Source: Cherax quadricarinatus
Lineage: Eukaryota; Arthropoda; Malacostraca; Decapoda; Parastacidae
Assembly (NCBI RefSeq): GCF_038502225.1
Contig: NC_091383.1
Span: 770,501 to 834,500, forward strand
Reading direction: 5' to 3'
DNA length: 64,000 nt
Shown here: positions 20,052 to 30,800 of the stretch, piece after piece
How the letters are laid out: every line of letters begins with the position of its first letter
Position numbering within the stretch: position 1 is the stretch's first letter
The notes under the pieces: generated by a model
The model's database searches: none
The model's input: the letters and a program-made list of their open reading frames with translations, nothing else
What the model was told of the DNA's origin: nothing
Program-made: the position numbers and the translations under genes

Positions 20052-20399
20052 TATGATAGTGTAAACATATTACTGGGCTTTATAAGCATTTGAAAGTGAA
20101 AAAAGGCTATGCTTCACTTTACAGCAGTGACACGGAACCTAACCTGATGTGTAAGTGGGACCCTCCTTTACAGGAAATGTGGTGTATGTATTCATCTGTA
20201 CCTGAGGTCCTCTTCAGGAGATAGTGATGAGGAGATAACATGCCGAGTGAGGGTGTGTACCTCAGCATGTGAGGTGCTTTAGTCTTGATTTTGCTCTGTT
20301 TAATAGCAACCTTCCATGCACCAGGTATTGTATAACCCATATGGGTTTAGCACCTTATGAATACAATATTTCATAGGTGATTAATGGTCTCGACAAGTT
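20052..20399. other. Unassigned
   Basis: No ORF of interest. 'acccatatgggtttagcacc' near 20336-20355 resembles the 'gggtttagcact' module at 450 and 826. Confidence 0.3.
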
Positions 20400-20566
20400 T
20401 AAAGTCTCCCATGATCAAGCCATGATCAGCTAGGCTGTGGTGCCAGCAATGGAGTGTATGCTGCTAGCACAAACAACTTAATTTACCTTTGACCTGTTTG
20501 GAGGGTTTTAACACTTGTGGCCTGGCGCAGGCTGTGGGGGCGATGATCTGTTTAAACTAGAGGTAT
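20400..20566 (+). pseudogene. Decayed LINE 3' end
   Basis: 'gatcagctaggctgtggtgc', 'tgctagcacaaacaactt' and 'gtggcctggcgcaggctgtg' align loosely, in order, with the 3' tails of LINE 'B' relatives, ending 'gggggcgatgatctg'. It is an old copy. Confidence 0.5.
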
Positions 20567-20930
20567 GATAAATTAGACACATGTGCAACTCTTGGGTATC
20601 TTTATTGAGGAAACGTTTCGCCCACACAGTGGCTTCATCAGTCCATACGTAGGAGAAACTTGAAGAACAGGAGGAGAATGAGGTAATCAGTCCCTCAACC
20701 TTGAGTCGATGTGTTCAGTCCATCAATCTTGAATAGAATACGGCATATCAGCGGAGAAGCAGCTTATAAACCGTATGGTTTATAAGGTATGTATAATACA
20801 CAGATATGTACACACACAGGATGATAAAACTTGTGACAACGAGGTTGTCGAAGTTGTAGTTGTTATGCTTATTGATCCTGCAGTTGTTTATAGATGAAGG
20901 GTTCATAGAACCAACAAGTTGATAAATTAG
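20567..20930. repeat. Fold-back family arm plus unassigned DNA
   Basis: 20567-20710 is a full arm of the fold-back family ('acacatgtgcaactcttggg', 'gaaacgtttcgcccacacag', 'tggcttcatcagtccatac', 'gtaatcagtccctcaacctt'). The rest to 20930 is unassigned and contains no convincing gene. Confidence 0.65.
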
Positions 20931-21004
20931 ACAGATGTGCAACACTTGGGTATCGTTAATGAGGAAAAAAAGATACCCAAAGTGTTGCACATGTGTCTAA
21001 TTTA
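20931..21004. repeat. Short hairpin made of two fold-back ends
   Basis: The terminal ~32 bases of the fold-back family ('gtgcaacacttgggtatc' side) face an inverted copy ('gatacccaaagtgttgcac') with a loop of only ~7 A-rich bases, one mismatch and one indel. It looks like an element that lost its interior. Confidence 0.8.
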
Positions 21005-21186
21005 CCATCTTGCAGTTGTTAACGTAGTTTTAGTTGTCGTACTCGTTGAAGCTGTAGTTGTTGAGCTGAACAAATTTGTAGCAGTCAGTATTTCAGTTCA
21101 ATTTTAGCTATTGACTAGTTTCACTAGTCCAAGTGAAACCAAAACATCGTCATGAGTTATTCTCTCCTATGTGCAGGTTATATGTA
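21005..21186. other. Unassigned, family E relic
   Basis: 21115-21185 ('agtccaagtgaaaccaaaac', 'cgtcatgagttattctctcc', 'tatgtgcaggttat') resembles the repeat at 28570-28640 and 38930-39075. Confidence 0.45.
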
Positions 21187-21393
21187 TACATTGGACCCCC
21201 GGTTAACGAACTTTTTTCATTCCAGTAGTATGTTCAGGTGCCAGTACTGACCGAATTTTTTCCCATAAGGAATATTGTGAAGTAGATTAGTCCATTTCAG
21301 ACCCCCAAACATACACGTACAAACGCACTTACATAAATACACTTACATAATTGGTCGCATTTGGAGGTGATCGTTAAGCGGGGGTCCACTGTA
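21187..21393. mobile_element. Tigger/pogo-type MITE, copy 2
   Basis: TA-flanked, with inverted ends 'cattggacccccggttaacg' and (inverse) 'cagtggacccccgcttaacg'. The interior is nearly the same as copy 1 at 14889 and copy 3 at 21717. Confidence 0.9.
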
Positions 21394-21716
21394 TTGTTCC
21401 AGTCACGGTATTGTGACTGTACTTTAGAGGTAAGTTAAGGCCTGGTCTAAGGTTAGGTTACATGGGTAGAACTCTCAAGACAAGGCACAGGTATGTCACT
21501 GGTAGAGACAGGAGGGAGCAATGGCCTGGTTAACCTGCAAGGGAGTATTATGTTATTCATGGGGAGCGTTAAATCTGTAAGGACCACAGCACCCTGGTTT
21601 TGGGAATCGTGGACCCAGTGGTCCACTCTCACACCAGGTCTTAAATTTGTAAGGTAATTTTACAAGAATATAATATGAAGTTTGTTAGATTTCTCTGCCA
21701 TCTTACATGTTCATTA
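21394..21716. other. Unassigned
   Basis: No ORF, repeat or structured RNA recognised. 'cttttagaggtaagtt'-like text near 21422-21436 contains a donor motif but no exon can be argued. Confidence 0.3.
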
Positions 21717-21923
21717 TACAGTGGACCCCCGGTTAACGATATTTTTTCACTCTAGAAGTATGTTCAGGTGCCAGTAATGACCGAATTTGTTCCCATAAGG
21801 AATATTGTGAAGTAGATTAGTCCATTTCAGACCCCCAAACATACATGTACAAACGCACTTACATAAATACACTTACATAATTGGTCGCATTCGGAGGTAA
21901 TCGTTATGCGGGGGTCCACTGTA
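21717..21923. mobile_element. Tigger/pogo-type MITE, copy 3
   Basis: TA-flanked, same length and interior as copies 1 and 2, inverted ends 'cagtggacccccggttaacg' and (inverse) 'cagtggacccccgcataacg'. The near identity with copy 2, ~530 bases away, suggests relatively recent amplification. Confidence 0.9.
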
Positions 21924-22124
21924 CAAGGAACTAGTGTTATCAGAGTGTAAATCATTCAACAGTCTTGTATTTCACAACTACATGGCAGGATGGTAATACT
22001 GTACAGAATATTAAACAACTGGAGCTGTGAAGAGTTCCAACCAAGGATAGCGTGTGTCTCACATCACACAATACACATCACACAAGTTGGTAAACCGTGT
22101 GCTCTACCACTACCCATGAAGCTT
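21924..22124. other. Unassigned
   Basis: Nothing recognised. Confidence 0.3.
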
Positions 22125-22380
22125 ACAATAGGAAGCTTGTACACCTTGCACCTCTGACATGTTTGTATCAGCAGCAACAACTGTGACCCTACTATCTCAT
22201 TCACGAAGCTTACAATAGGAAGCTTGTACAAGCAGCACCTCTTTGATATGTTTGTATCAGCAGCAACAACTGTGACCCTACTGTCTCATTCACGAAGCTT
22301 ACAATAGGAAGCTTGTACAAGCAGCACCTCTTTGACATGTTTGTATCAGCAGCAACTATTGTAACCCTACTGTCTTCCTA
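22125..22380. repeat. ~88-bp tandem repeat, three units
   Basis: 'gaagcttacaataggaagct' followed by 'tgtatcagcagcaac' and 'tgtgaccctactgtct' occurs three times. Each unit contains a small inverted repeat around 'aagctt...aagctt'. Confidence 0.9.
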
Positions 22381-22549
22381 CAGTTCCAGAAGCTGTCTTG
22401 TTGTACCCAGTGTCTCGCACCTCGGAGCCATATAGTCCATAAACTTATTATAAATTGTCGTGAATGACTGTCAGGGAATAAACAGAAGAATATAATATTT
22501 TTTTTAATACAAAGTTTTTATGAGGTTGAGTAACTGGCAGGTTGATCAC
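22381..22549. other. Unassigned
   Basis: Contains an acceptor-like 'ctgtcttcctacag' and a short frame; see the rejected list. No firm feature. Confidence 0.25.
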
Positions 22550-22770
22550 TGCTAAACTAACATCACTGCTAAACTAACATCACTGCTAAACTAACATCAC
22601 TGCTAAACTAACATTACTGCTAAACTTCACTGCTAAACTAACATCACTGCTAAACTAACATTACTGCTAAACTTCACTGCTAAACTAACATCACTGCTAA
22701 ACTAACATCACTGCTAAACTAACATCACTGCTAAACTTCACTGCTAAACTTCACTGCTAAACTAACATTT
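22550..22770. repeat. 17-bp minisatellite with 13-bp variants
   Basis: 'atcactgctaaactaac' repeats, interspersed with shortened 'ttcactgctaaac' units, about fourteen in all. Confidence 0.95.
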
Positions 22771-22937
22771 TAACCTGATCAAATACGAGTCCTCTTAGAG
22801 GGTGAGACGGTCGAACAGGTGCATTTCTATTTTGTTTACTGTGGGGGTTGACCCTTATGGGTTTAATGCTTAGTTATGATAATAATAGTGTAGGGGTAAT
22901 TTTTTTGAGAATTACAAGGGATCCCCATCTCTCCTAG

Positions 22938-23183
22938 ATACATACCCCCATACACATACCCCCATACACATACCCCCATACACATACCCCCATACACATA
23001 CCCCCATACACATACCCCCATACACATACCCCCATACACATACCCCCATACACATACCCCCATACACATACCCCCATACACATACCCCCATACACATACC
23101 CCCATACACATACCCCCATACACATACCCCCATACACATACCCCCATACACATACCCCCATACACATACCCCCATACACATAC
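22938..23183. repeat. 14-bp minisatellite (cccccatacacata)
   Basis: About eighteen almost identical units. 14 is not divisible by three, so each strand is open in rotating frames ('VYGGMCMG' on minus). It runs into a fragment of the 'ggggtcga' repeat family at 23186-23250. Confidence 0.97.
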
Positions 23184-23185
23184 AC

Positions 23186-23250
23186 GGGCCAGGAGCTGTC
23201 TCTCGACCCCTGCAACCAGAAATAGGTGAGTGCATAACCCCACTCCACAT
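23186..23250 (-). repeat. Interspersed repeat, family F fragment
   Basis: The inverse of 'tcacctatttctggttgcag' and 'gggtcgagagacagctcctg' matches the repeats at 27470-27560, 34595-34640 and 62767-62860. Confidence 0.7.
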
Positions 23251-23261
23251 TCCTGGGGTAG

Positions 23262-24600
23262 TGTGAGAGAGGTTGATAGTGTGGTTGAGACAGGTGGAGG
23301 GAGACAGGTTGAGTGTGTGGTTGAGACAGGTGGAGGGAGACAGGTTGATAGTGTGGTTGAGACAGGTGGAGGGAGACAGGTTGACAGTGTGGTTGAGACA
23401 GGTGGAGGTAGACAGGTTGATAGTGTGGTTGAGACAGGTGGAGGGAGACAGGTTGATAGTGTGGTTGAGACAGGTGGAGGGAGACAGGTTGATAGTGTGG
23501 TTGAGACAGGTGGAGGGAGACAGGTTGACAGTGTGGTTGAGACAGGTGGAGGGAGACAGGTTGATAGTGTGGTTGAGACAGGTGGAGGGAGACAGGTTGA
23601 TAGTGTGGTTGAGACAGGTGGAGGGAGACAGGTTGAGAGTGTGGTTGAGACAGGTGGAGGGAGACAGGTTGATAGTGTGGTTGACACAGGTGGAGGGAGA
23701 CAGGTTGATAGTGTGGTTGAGACAGGTGGAGGGAGACAGGTTGATAGTGTGGTTGAGACAGGTGGAGGGAGACAGGTTGACAGTGTGGTTGAGACAGGTG
23801 GAGGGAGACAGGTTGATAGTGTGGTTGAGACAGGTGGAGGGAGACAGGTTGATAGTGTGGTTGAGACAGGTGGAGGGAGACAGGTTGATAGTGTGGTTGA
23901 GACAGGTGGAGGGAGACAGGTTGATAGTGTGGTTGAGACAGGTGGAGGGAGACAGGTTGATAGTGTGGTTGAGACAGGTGGACAGTGTGGTTGAGACAGG
24001 TGGAGGGAGACAGGTTGATTGTGTGGTTAAGACAGGTGGAGGGAGACAGGTTGACAGTGTGGTTGAGACAGGTGGAGGGAGACAGGTTGATAGTGTGGTT
24101 GAGACAGGTGGAGGGAGACAGGTTGATAGTGTGGTTGAGACAGGTGGAGGGAGACAGGTTGATAGTGTGGTTGAGACAGGTGGAGGGAGACAGGTTGATA
24201 GTGTGGTTGAGACAGGTGGAGGGAGACAGGTTGACAGTGTGGTTGAGACAGGTGGAGGGAGACAGGTTGATAGTGTGGTTGAGACAGGTGGAGGGAGACA
24301 GGTTGATAGTGTGGTTGAGACAGGTGGAGGGAGACAGGTTGATAGTGTGGTTGAGACAGGTGGAGGGAGACAGGTTGATAGTGTGGTTGAGACAGGTGGA
24401 CAGTGTGGTTGAGACAGGTGGAGGGAGACAGGTTGATTGTGTGGTTAAGACAGGTGGAGGGAGACAGGTTGATAGTGTGGTTGAGACAGGTGGAGGGAGA
24501 CAGGTTGATAGTGTGGTTGAGACAGGTGGACAGTGTGGTTGAGACAGGTGGAGGGAGACAGGTTGATAGTGTGGTTGAGACAGGTTGATAGTGTGGTTGA
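23262..24600. repeat. 36-bp minisatellite with higher-order duplication
   Basis: The unit 'gacaggttgatagtgtggtt' plus 'gagacaggtggaggga' occurs in ~36 copies. A truncated 22-bp unit ('acaggtggacagtgtggttg') and a marked variant ('ttgattgtgtggttaagac') recur 418 bases apart (24017 and 24435), so a block of ~12 units was duplicated as a whole. The 36-bp unit contains the 14-bp unit of the next array, so one was built from the other. Confidence 0.97.
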
Positions 24601-26486
24601 GACAGGTGGAGGGAGACAGGTGGAGGGAGACAGGTGGAGGGAGACAGGTGGAGGGAGACAGGTGAAGGGAGACAGGTGGAGGGAGACAGGTGAAGGGAGA
24701 CAGGTGGAGGGAGACAGGTGAAGGGAGACGGGTGAAGGGAGACGGGTGAAGGGAGACAGGTGAAGGGAGACAGGTGGAGGGAGACAGGTGAAGGGAGACA
24801 GGTGGAGGGAGACAGGTGAAGGGAGACGGGTGAAGGGAGACGGGTGAAGGGAGACAGGTGAAGGGAGACAGGTGGAGGGAGACAGGTGGAGGGAGACAGG
24901 TGGAGGGAGACAGGTGAAGGGAGACAGGTGAAGGGAGACAGGTGGAGGGAGACAGGTGGAGGGAGACAGGTGGAGGGAGACAGGTGAAGGGAGACAGGTG
25001 AAGGGAGACAGGTGGAGGGAGACAGGTGGAGGGAGACAGGTGGAGGGAGACAGGTGAAGGGAGACGGGTGAAGGGAGACGGGTGAAGGGAGACAGGTGAA
25101 GGGAGACAGGTGGAGGGAGACAGGTGAAGGGAGACAGGTGGAGGGAGACAGGTGGAGGGAGACAGGTGAAGGGAGACGGGTGAAGGGAGACGGGTGAAGG
25201 GAGACAGGTGAAGGGAGACAGGTGAAGGGAGACAGGTGAAGGGAGACAGGTGAAGGGAGACAGGTGGAGGGAGACAGGTGGAGGGAGACAGGTGAAGGGA
25301 GACGGGTGAAGGGAGACAGGTGAAGGGAGACAGGTGGAGGGAGACAGGTGAAGGGAGACAGGTGAAGGGAGACAGGTGGAGGGAGACAGGTGAAGGGAGA
25401 CAGGTGAAGGGAGACAGGTGAAGGGAGACAGGTGGAGGGAGACGGGTGAAGGGAGACAGGTGAAGGGAGACAGGTGAAGGGAGACAGGTGAAGGGAGACA
25501 GGTGAAGGGAGACAGGTGGAGGGAGACAGGTGGAGGGAGACAGGTGGAGGGAGACAGGTGAAGGGAGACGGGTGAAGGGAGACGGGTGAAGGGAGACAGG
25601 TGAAGGGAGACAGGTGGAGGGAGACAGGTGAAGGGAGACAGGTGGAGGGAGACAGGTGAAGGGAGACGGGTGAAGGGAGACGGGTGAAGGGAGACAGGTG
25701 AAGGGAGACAGGTGGAGGGAGACAGGTGAAGGGAGACAGGTGGAGGGAGACAGGTGAAGGGAGACGGGTGAAGGGAGACGGGTGAAGGGAGACAGGTGAA
25801 GGGAGACAGGTGGAGGGAGACAGGTGGAGGGAGACAGGTGGAGGGAGACAGGTGAAGGGAGACAGGTGAAGGGAGACAGGTGGAGGGAGACAGGTGGAGG
25901 GAGACAGGTGGAGGGAGACAGGTGAAGGGAGACAGGTGAAGGGAGACAGGTGGAGGGAGACAGGTGGAGGGAGACAGGTGGAGGGAGACAGGTGAAGGGA
26001 GACAGGTGGAGGGAGACAGGTGGAGGGAGACAGGTGGAGGGAGACAGGTGAAGGGAGACAGGTGAAGGGAGACAGGTGGAGGGAGACAGGTGGAGGGAGA
26101 CAGGTGGAGGGAGACAGGTGGAGGGAGACAGGTGGAGGGAGACAGGTGGAGGGAGACAGGTGGAGGGAGACAGGTGGAGGGAGACAGGTGGAGGGAGACA
26201 GGCGGAGGGAGACAGGTGGAGGGAGACAGGTGGAGGGAGACAGGTGGAGGGAGACAGGTGAAGGGAGACAGGTGGAGGGAGACAGGTGGAGGGAGACAGG
26301 TGGAGGGAGACAGGTGGAGGGAGACAGGTGAAGGGAGACAGGTGGAGGGAGACAGGTGAAGGGAGACAGGTGGAGGGAGACAGGTGGAGGGAGACAGGTG
26401 AAGGGAGACAGGTGAAGGGAGACAGGTGGAGGGAGACAGGTGGAGGGAGACAGGTGGAGGGAGACAGGTGGAGGGAGACGGGTGAA
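24601..26486. repeat. 14-bp minisatellite (gacaggtggaggga), ~134 units
   Basis: Units differ at two positions (tgga/tgaa and acagg/acggg). Blocks of variants recur in the same order several times, showing segmental duplication. The plus strand is ~85% purine and G-rich. The period is not divisible by three and stop codons are absent on the minus strand, so all three minus frames stay open, giving frames of 1188, 833 and 681 codons that are artefacts (repeated 'SLHLSPSTCLPPPV'). Confidence 0.98.
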
Positions 26487-26828
26487 ACATGATCTGTCAA
26501 GGTAAAAACAGCTTCTACAACCTTTCATTGAGACAACGTTTCTCTCAGTTTTATTACTTAATAATAAAACTCCACACTGAGCGAAACATTGCCTAATACG
26601 AATATATTTTGCAACATTTCCCTCTGTGTTTACAACCTTTTATTATTATTTATTTTAAAAATTACTGGGATTTAGAAGCAACTTTCTGCAGGTTGTGATG
26701 GCTGTGTTGGTTGCTAGCACCAACAGCCTGCTTCACCAACAAGACAACTATATATATGTTGCCTCAGCATTGCGAGAATAGAATATTATACTTCTGGTGT
26801 GTGATAAGTTGGTAAAACGTATTCAACA
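26487..26828. other. Unassigned, weak repeat relics
   Basis: 26530-26600 contains an imperfect hairpin around 'ttattacttaataataaa' with 'gagacaacgtttctctcagt' facing 'actgagcgaaacattgc', a relative of the 'gcgaaacgtt' repeats. 26690-26745 faintly resembles a LINE tail. No gene. Confidence 0.4.
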
Positions 26829-27388
26829 TGGCGGTCATTAATGACAGAAACTCGTATCTCTAATAAAGATACCAGGGTATCTTTTAGAGGTATCTTTGTT
26901 GGAGACTAGTATCTCTAAAGACAGCCAGGTATCTTAAAAGATTAAGAACCGGTTAGAGATGTATGTCATTAATGTCATTAATGACAGAGACTCGTATCTC
27001 TAATAAAGATACCAGGGTATCTTTTAGAGGTATCTTTGTTGGAGACTAGTATCTCTAAAGATAGCCAGGTATCTTAAAAGATTAAGAACCGGTTAGAGAT
27101 GTATGTCATTAATGTCATTAATGACAGAGACTCGTATCTCTAATAAAGATACCAGGGTATCTTTTAGAGGTATCTTTGTTGGAGACTAGTATCTCTAAAG
27201 ATAGCCAGGTACCTTAAAAGATTAAGAACCGGTTAGAGATGTATGTCATTAATGTCATTAATGACAGAGACTCGTATCTCTAATAAAGATACCAGGGTAT
27301 CTTTTAGAGGTGTCTTTGTTGGAGACTAGTATCTCTAAAGATAGTCAGGTATCTTAAAAGATTAAGAACCGGTTAGAGATGTATGTGG
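26829..27388. repeat. 140-bp tandem repeat, four units
   Basis: The landmark 'ctcgtatctctaataaagat' recurs at 26851, 26991, 27131 and 27271, exactly 140 apart. Units are almost identical (a few substitutions). Each unit is rich in inverted motifs (agataccagggtatct, gagactagtatctc), so it can fold. Confidence 0.97.
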
Positions 27389-27459
27389 CTGTGATGGAAG
27401 TATTGCTTGTCTGACTCACACCACACTGGTTTATGCTTGCTCCTGGCTACCTTCCCCGC

Positions 27460-27688
27460 CCTGCCTGCTGTGTGTGTATACTCGCCTGGTTGTAGGGGTC
27501 GAGTCACAGCTCCTGAACCCCCCCCCCCGCCTCTTTGCTGGTGGCTACTAGGTTCACACTCACTGCTCCATGGCCTTTATCGCAATGATTGTATCCTGCC
27601 TCCACTACATCACTCTTCAGATTGTTCCACTTCCTGACAACTCCATGACTGAATAAATACTTCCTAACATCCCTGTGACTCGTCTGAG

Positions 27689-27693
<5 letters not shown>
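27460..27693 (+). repeat. Interspersed repeat, family F (long copy)
   Basis: 'tatactcgcctggttgtagg' and 'ggtcgagtcacagctcctga' are followed by 'gctggtggctactaggttca' and 'ctgaataaatacttcctaac'. The same head recurs at 34595 and 62767, and the later part reappears near 27905-27960. The 76-codon frame here is not a gene. Confidence 0.75.

Positions 27694-27772
<79 letters not shown>
27694..27772. repeat. (GT)n microsatellite
   Basis: About 38 GT dinucleotides, almost uninterrupted. Confidence 0.98.
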
Positions 27773-27773
<1 letters not shown>

Positions 27774-28058
27774 TGTACGTACTCACATTATATTCTTGCC
27801 TCTTGTTAGATTCACTCCTAGCTTTCGTAAGCTAAATCGTACCTATTCTTAACACTGTGTATGGAGTCTTCCTCTACCAGTTCTTCACCAGATCATTCTT
27901 CTTCCCCGACCATCTTAAGAAAGGAAGAAAAATACTTCCAAACATCTCTGACTCACCTGTGCCCCAGAGTACCTGTTTGCCGCCTCTCAAACAGCCTGTC
28001 CGACCTATCAGTTACTATGAGTATTTTGTGTGGTATGATGTCTGCCCGGTTCCTTCTG
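27773..28058 (+). repeat. Family F continuation
   Basis: 'gagtcttcctctaccagttc' and 'aaaatacttccaaacatctc' parallel the end of the previous copy. The (GT)n tract lies within or between the copies. The 186- and 191-codon frames starting here only extend through the following (CTA)n tract. Confidence 0.5.
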
Positions 28059-28059
<1 letters not shown>

Positions 28060-28093
<34 letters not shown>

Positions 28094-28338
28094 TTACTAC
28101 TATACTACTACTACTACTACTACTATACTACTACTACTATACTACTACTACTATACTACTACTACTACTACTATTACTATACTACTACTACTACTACTAC
28201 TGCTATTACTACTACTACTGCTATACTACTACTATTACTATACTACTACTATTACTATACTATTACTACTACTACTATTACTACTACTACTACTATTACT
28301 ACTATTACTACTACTACTACTATTACTACTACTACTAC
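28060..28338. repeat. (CTA)n trinucleotide tract
   Basis: CTA/ACT triplets with scattered 'att' and frame-shifting 'atact' breaks, ending in 'caccaccaccatt'. It yields poly-Y, poly-T and poly-L open frames that are artefacts. Confidence 0.97.
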
Positions 28339-28419
28339 CCACCACCACCATTACCTGCCTTACCACTACTGTTCCCACCTCTCGTCTCGTTCCTGCCAGC
28401 TGGCCTATATATACTGGCT

Positions 28420-28680
28420 AGTAAGTAAGTAAGCTTATTCAGGTATACACAAATACAGTTACATAGAATTATCATACATAACAGCTTATGTGTAGAGAAC
28501 CTGGGATAACCCAAAAATGTCAGACACACTGACTTATTTCCATTGGGCGCCATCTCTCTTCTGTTAGTGTGACTTTGTAAATGGTCCAAGTCTGACCGAA
28601 ACGTCGTCGTAAGCTCTTCTCTCCTATGTGCGGGTTATTTGTGTATTGTGGTGTCTTCCAGGGTGGTTAGGATCAGTTAC
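28420..28680. repeat. Interspersed repeats, families C and E joined
   Basis: 28430-28560 carries the family C phrases ('cacaaatacagttacataga', 'tgacttatttccattggg'). 28570-28640 carries family E ('tgtaaatggtccaagtctga', 'ccgaaacgtcgtcgtaagc', 'cctatgtgcgggttatttgt'). The same family E text forms the fold-back at 38930-39075. Confidence 0.65.
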
Positions 28681-28769
28681 GTTAGTCTGTCTTCATAGGT
28701 CATGCCTCGTAACTCAGGAACTAGTCTTGTTGCTGGCTTGTGCACTTTATCCACAGCAGACACTAGCTG

Positions 28770-29485
28770 GCTACCACAGTGACAGTCACCAGCAGCAGCA
28801 GACAGTGACAGTCACCAGCAGCAGCAGCAGACAGTGACAGTCACCAGCAGCAGCAGCAGACACTACCACAGTGATAGTCACCACCAGCAGCAGACAGTGA
28901 CAGTCACCAGCAGCAGCAGCAGACACTACCACAGTGACAGTCACCAGCAGCAGCAGACAGTGACAGTCACCAGCAGCAGCAGCAGCAGCAGACACTACCA
29001 CAGTGAGTCACCAGCAGCAGCAGACAGTGACAGTCACCAGCAGCAGCAGACAGTGACAGTCACCAGCAGCAGCAGACATTGACAGTCACCAGCAGCAGCA
29101 GACAGTGACAGTCACCAGCAGCAGCAGACAGTGACAGTCACCAGCAGCAGCAGACAGTGACAGTCACCAGCAGCAGCAGACAGTGACAGTCACCAGCAGC
29201 AGCAGACAGTGACAGTCACCAGCAGCAGCAGACAGTGACAGTCACCAGCAGCAGCAGACAGTGACAGTCACCAGCAGCAGCAGACAGTGACAGTCACCAG
29301 CAGCAGCAGACAGTGACAGTCACCAGCAGCAGCAGACAGTGACAGTCACCAGCAGCAGCAGACAGTGACAGTCACCAGCAGCAGCAGACAGTGACAGTCA
29401 CCAGCAGCAGCAGACAGTGACAGTCACCAGCAGCAGCAGACAGTGACAGTCACCAGCAGCAGCAGACAGTGACAGTCACCAGCAG
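28770..29485. repeat. 26-bp minisatellite with CAG triplets
   Basis: The unit is 'gacagtgacagtcaccagca' plus 'gcagca', ~26 copies. Units at the left are longer, with extra 'actaccaca', and the right half is nearly homogeneous. Each unit holds the small palindrome 'gtgacagtcac'. Confidence 0.97.
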
Positions 29486-29860
29486 GGCTGAACAAGAGTG
29501 TTCACCATTATAATCAATACATTGATAGCTGGTGGTGACCCTCGCTGACTGCTTGGTTGGGTGGCCACACTGCTTGTTGCTACCTGCTCTAACACCACCA
29601 CCTCGCTGTATCCTAGCAACCAGATACATCCTCCCCTTCCTCGGATCAAACACGACTTCCTCTCACTTTCCTCGCCCTCTATAACACACGATAGTAACCT
29701 GTATACTATTTGTATTCAAGATTAAGACACACGTGCAACAGTTAGGTATCTATTGATGAAACACTCCGCCTACACAGGTTTCTTCAGTCAAATACAAAGG
29801 GATAAGTAGTTATAAGATGGTCAGTCCCTCAGCCTGGAGAAGAGTTCAGCACCATGGAGC
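29486..29860. other. Interspersed relics incl. fold-back arm
   Basis: 29720-29840 is one arm of the 'gtttcgcc' family ('attaagacacacgtgcaaca', 'ctacacaggtttcttcagtc', 'ggtcagtccctcagcctgg'). 29500-29700 looks like another dispersed repeat but no second copy is seen here. No gene. Confidence 0.5.
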
Positions 29861-29869
29861 TGCTACTGT

Positions 29870-30800
29870 TGGGGGGGGGGGGTTTGGATACAGGAAGGGG
29901 TGTGGAGTGTGGAGGAGGGGGAATCTGGATGCAGGAAGGGGTGGAGGAGGGGGAGTCTGGATGCAGGAAGGGGTGGAGGAGGGGGAGTTTGGATACAGGA
30001 AGGGGTGTGGAGTGTGGAGGAGGGGGAGTCTGGATGCAGGAAGGGGTGGAAGAGGGGAGTCTGGATGCAGGAAGGGGTGGAGGCGGGGGAGTCTGGATGC
30101 AGGAAGGGGTGTGGAGGAGGGGAAGTCTGGATGCAGGAAGGGGTGTGGAGGAGGGGGAGTATGGATGCAGAAAGGGGTGTGGAGGAGGGGGAGTCTGGAT
30201 GCAGGAAGGGGTGTGGAGGAGGGGAAGTCTGGATGCAGGAAGGGGTGTGGAGGAGGGGGAGTATGGATGCAGAAAGGGGTGTGGAGGAGGGGGAGTCTGG
30301 ATGCAGGAAGGGGTGTGGAGGAGGGGAAGTCTGGATGCAGGAAGGGGTGTGGAGGAGGGGAAGTCTGGATGCAGGAAGGGGTGTGGAGGAGGGGGAGTAT
30401 GGATGCAGAAAGGGGTGTGGAGGAGGGGGAGTCTGGATGCAGGAAGGGGTATGGAGGAGGGGGAGTCTGGATGCAGGAAGGGGTTTGGAGGAGGGGGAGT
30501 CTGGATGCAGGAAGGGGTATGGAGGAGGGGGAGTCGGGATGCAGGAAGGGGTGTGGAGGAGGGGGAGTATGGATGCAGAAAGGGGTGTGGAGGAGGGGGA
30601 GTCTGGATACAGGAAGGGGTATGGAGGAGGGGGAGTCTGGATACAGGAAGGGGTGTGGAGGAGGGGAAGTCTGGATGCAGGAAGGGGTGTGGAGGAGGGG
30701 GAGTCTGGATGCAGGAAGGGGTATGGAGGAGGGGGAGTCTGGATGCAGGAAGGGGTGTGGAGGAGGGGAAGTCTGGATGCAGGAAGGGGTGTGAAGGGCG
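29870..30800. repeat. 34-bp G-rich minisatellite, ~27 units
   Basis: The unit is 'gtgtggaggagggggagtct' plus 'ggatgcaggaaggg', with variants (gtatgg, atacagg, ggggaag, and 26- to 28-bp short units at the left). Three plus frames and two minus frames of 310-344 codons are open because the unit lacks stops. Repeated G runs could form quadruplexes. Confidence 0.97.

Noticed and set aside
20748..20990. 80-codon minus-strand frame
   Set aside because: Overlaps the fold-back hairpin and AT-rich DNA; no supporting feature.
22370..22483. Possible terminal exon: acceptor 'ctgtcttcctacag', 28 open codons in phase 0, TGA, then AATAAA at 22478
   Set aside because: Collinear with the candidate exons and in a compatible phase, but it begins inside a tandem repeat unit, encodes nothing recognisable and the frame is short enough to arise by chance.
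22934..26500. Minus-strand open frame of 1188 codons rich in Pro, Ser and Leu
   Set aside because: It is the translation of 14-bp and 36-bp arrays; all three minus frames are open, the periodicity is that of the DNA unit, and there is no start context, splice site or domain.
27407..27637. 76-codon frame as a secreted or Cys-rich peptide
   Set aside because: It lies in a dispersed repeat (family F) with copies at 34595 and 62767 that do not preserve the frame.
27857..28432. Frames with poly-Tyr, poly-Leu and poly-Thr
   Set aside because: Translation of a (CTA)n tract read in several frames.
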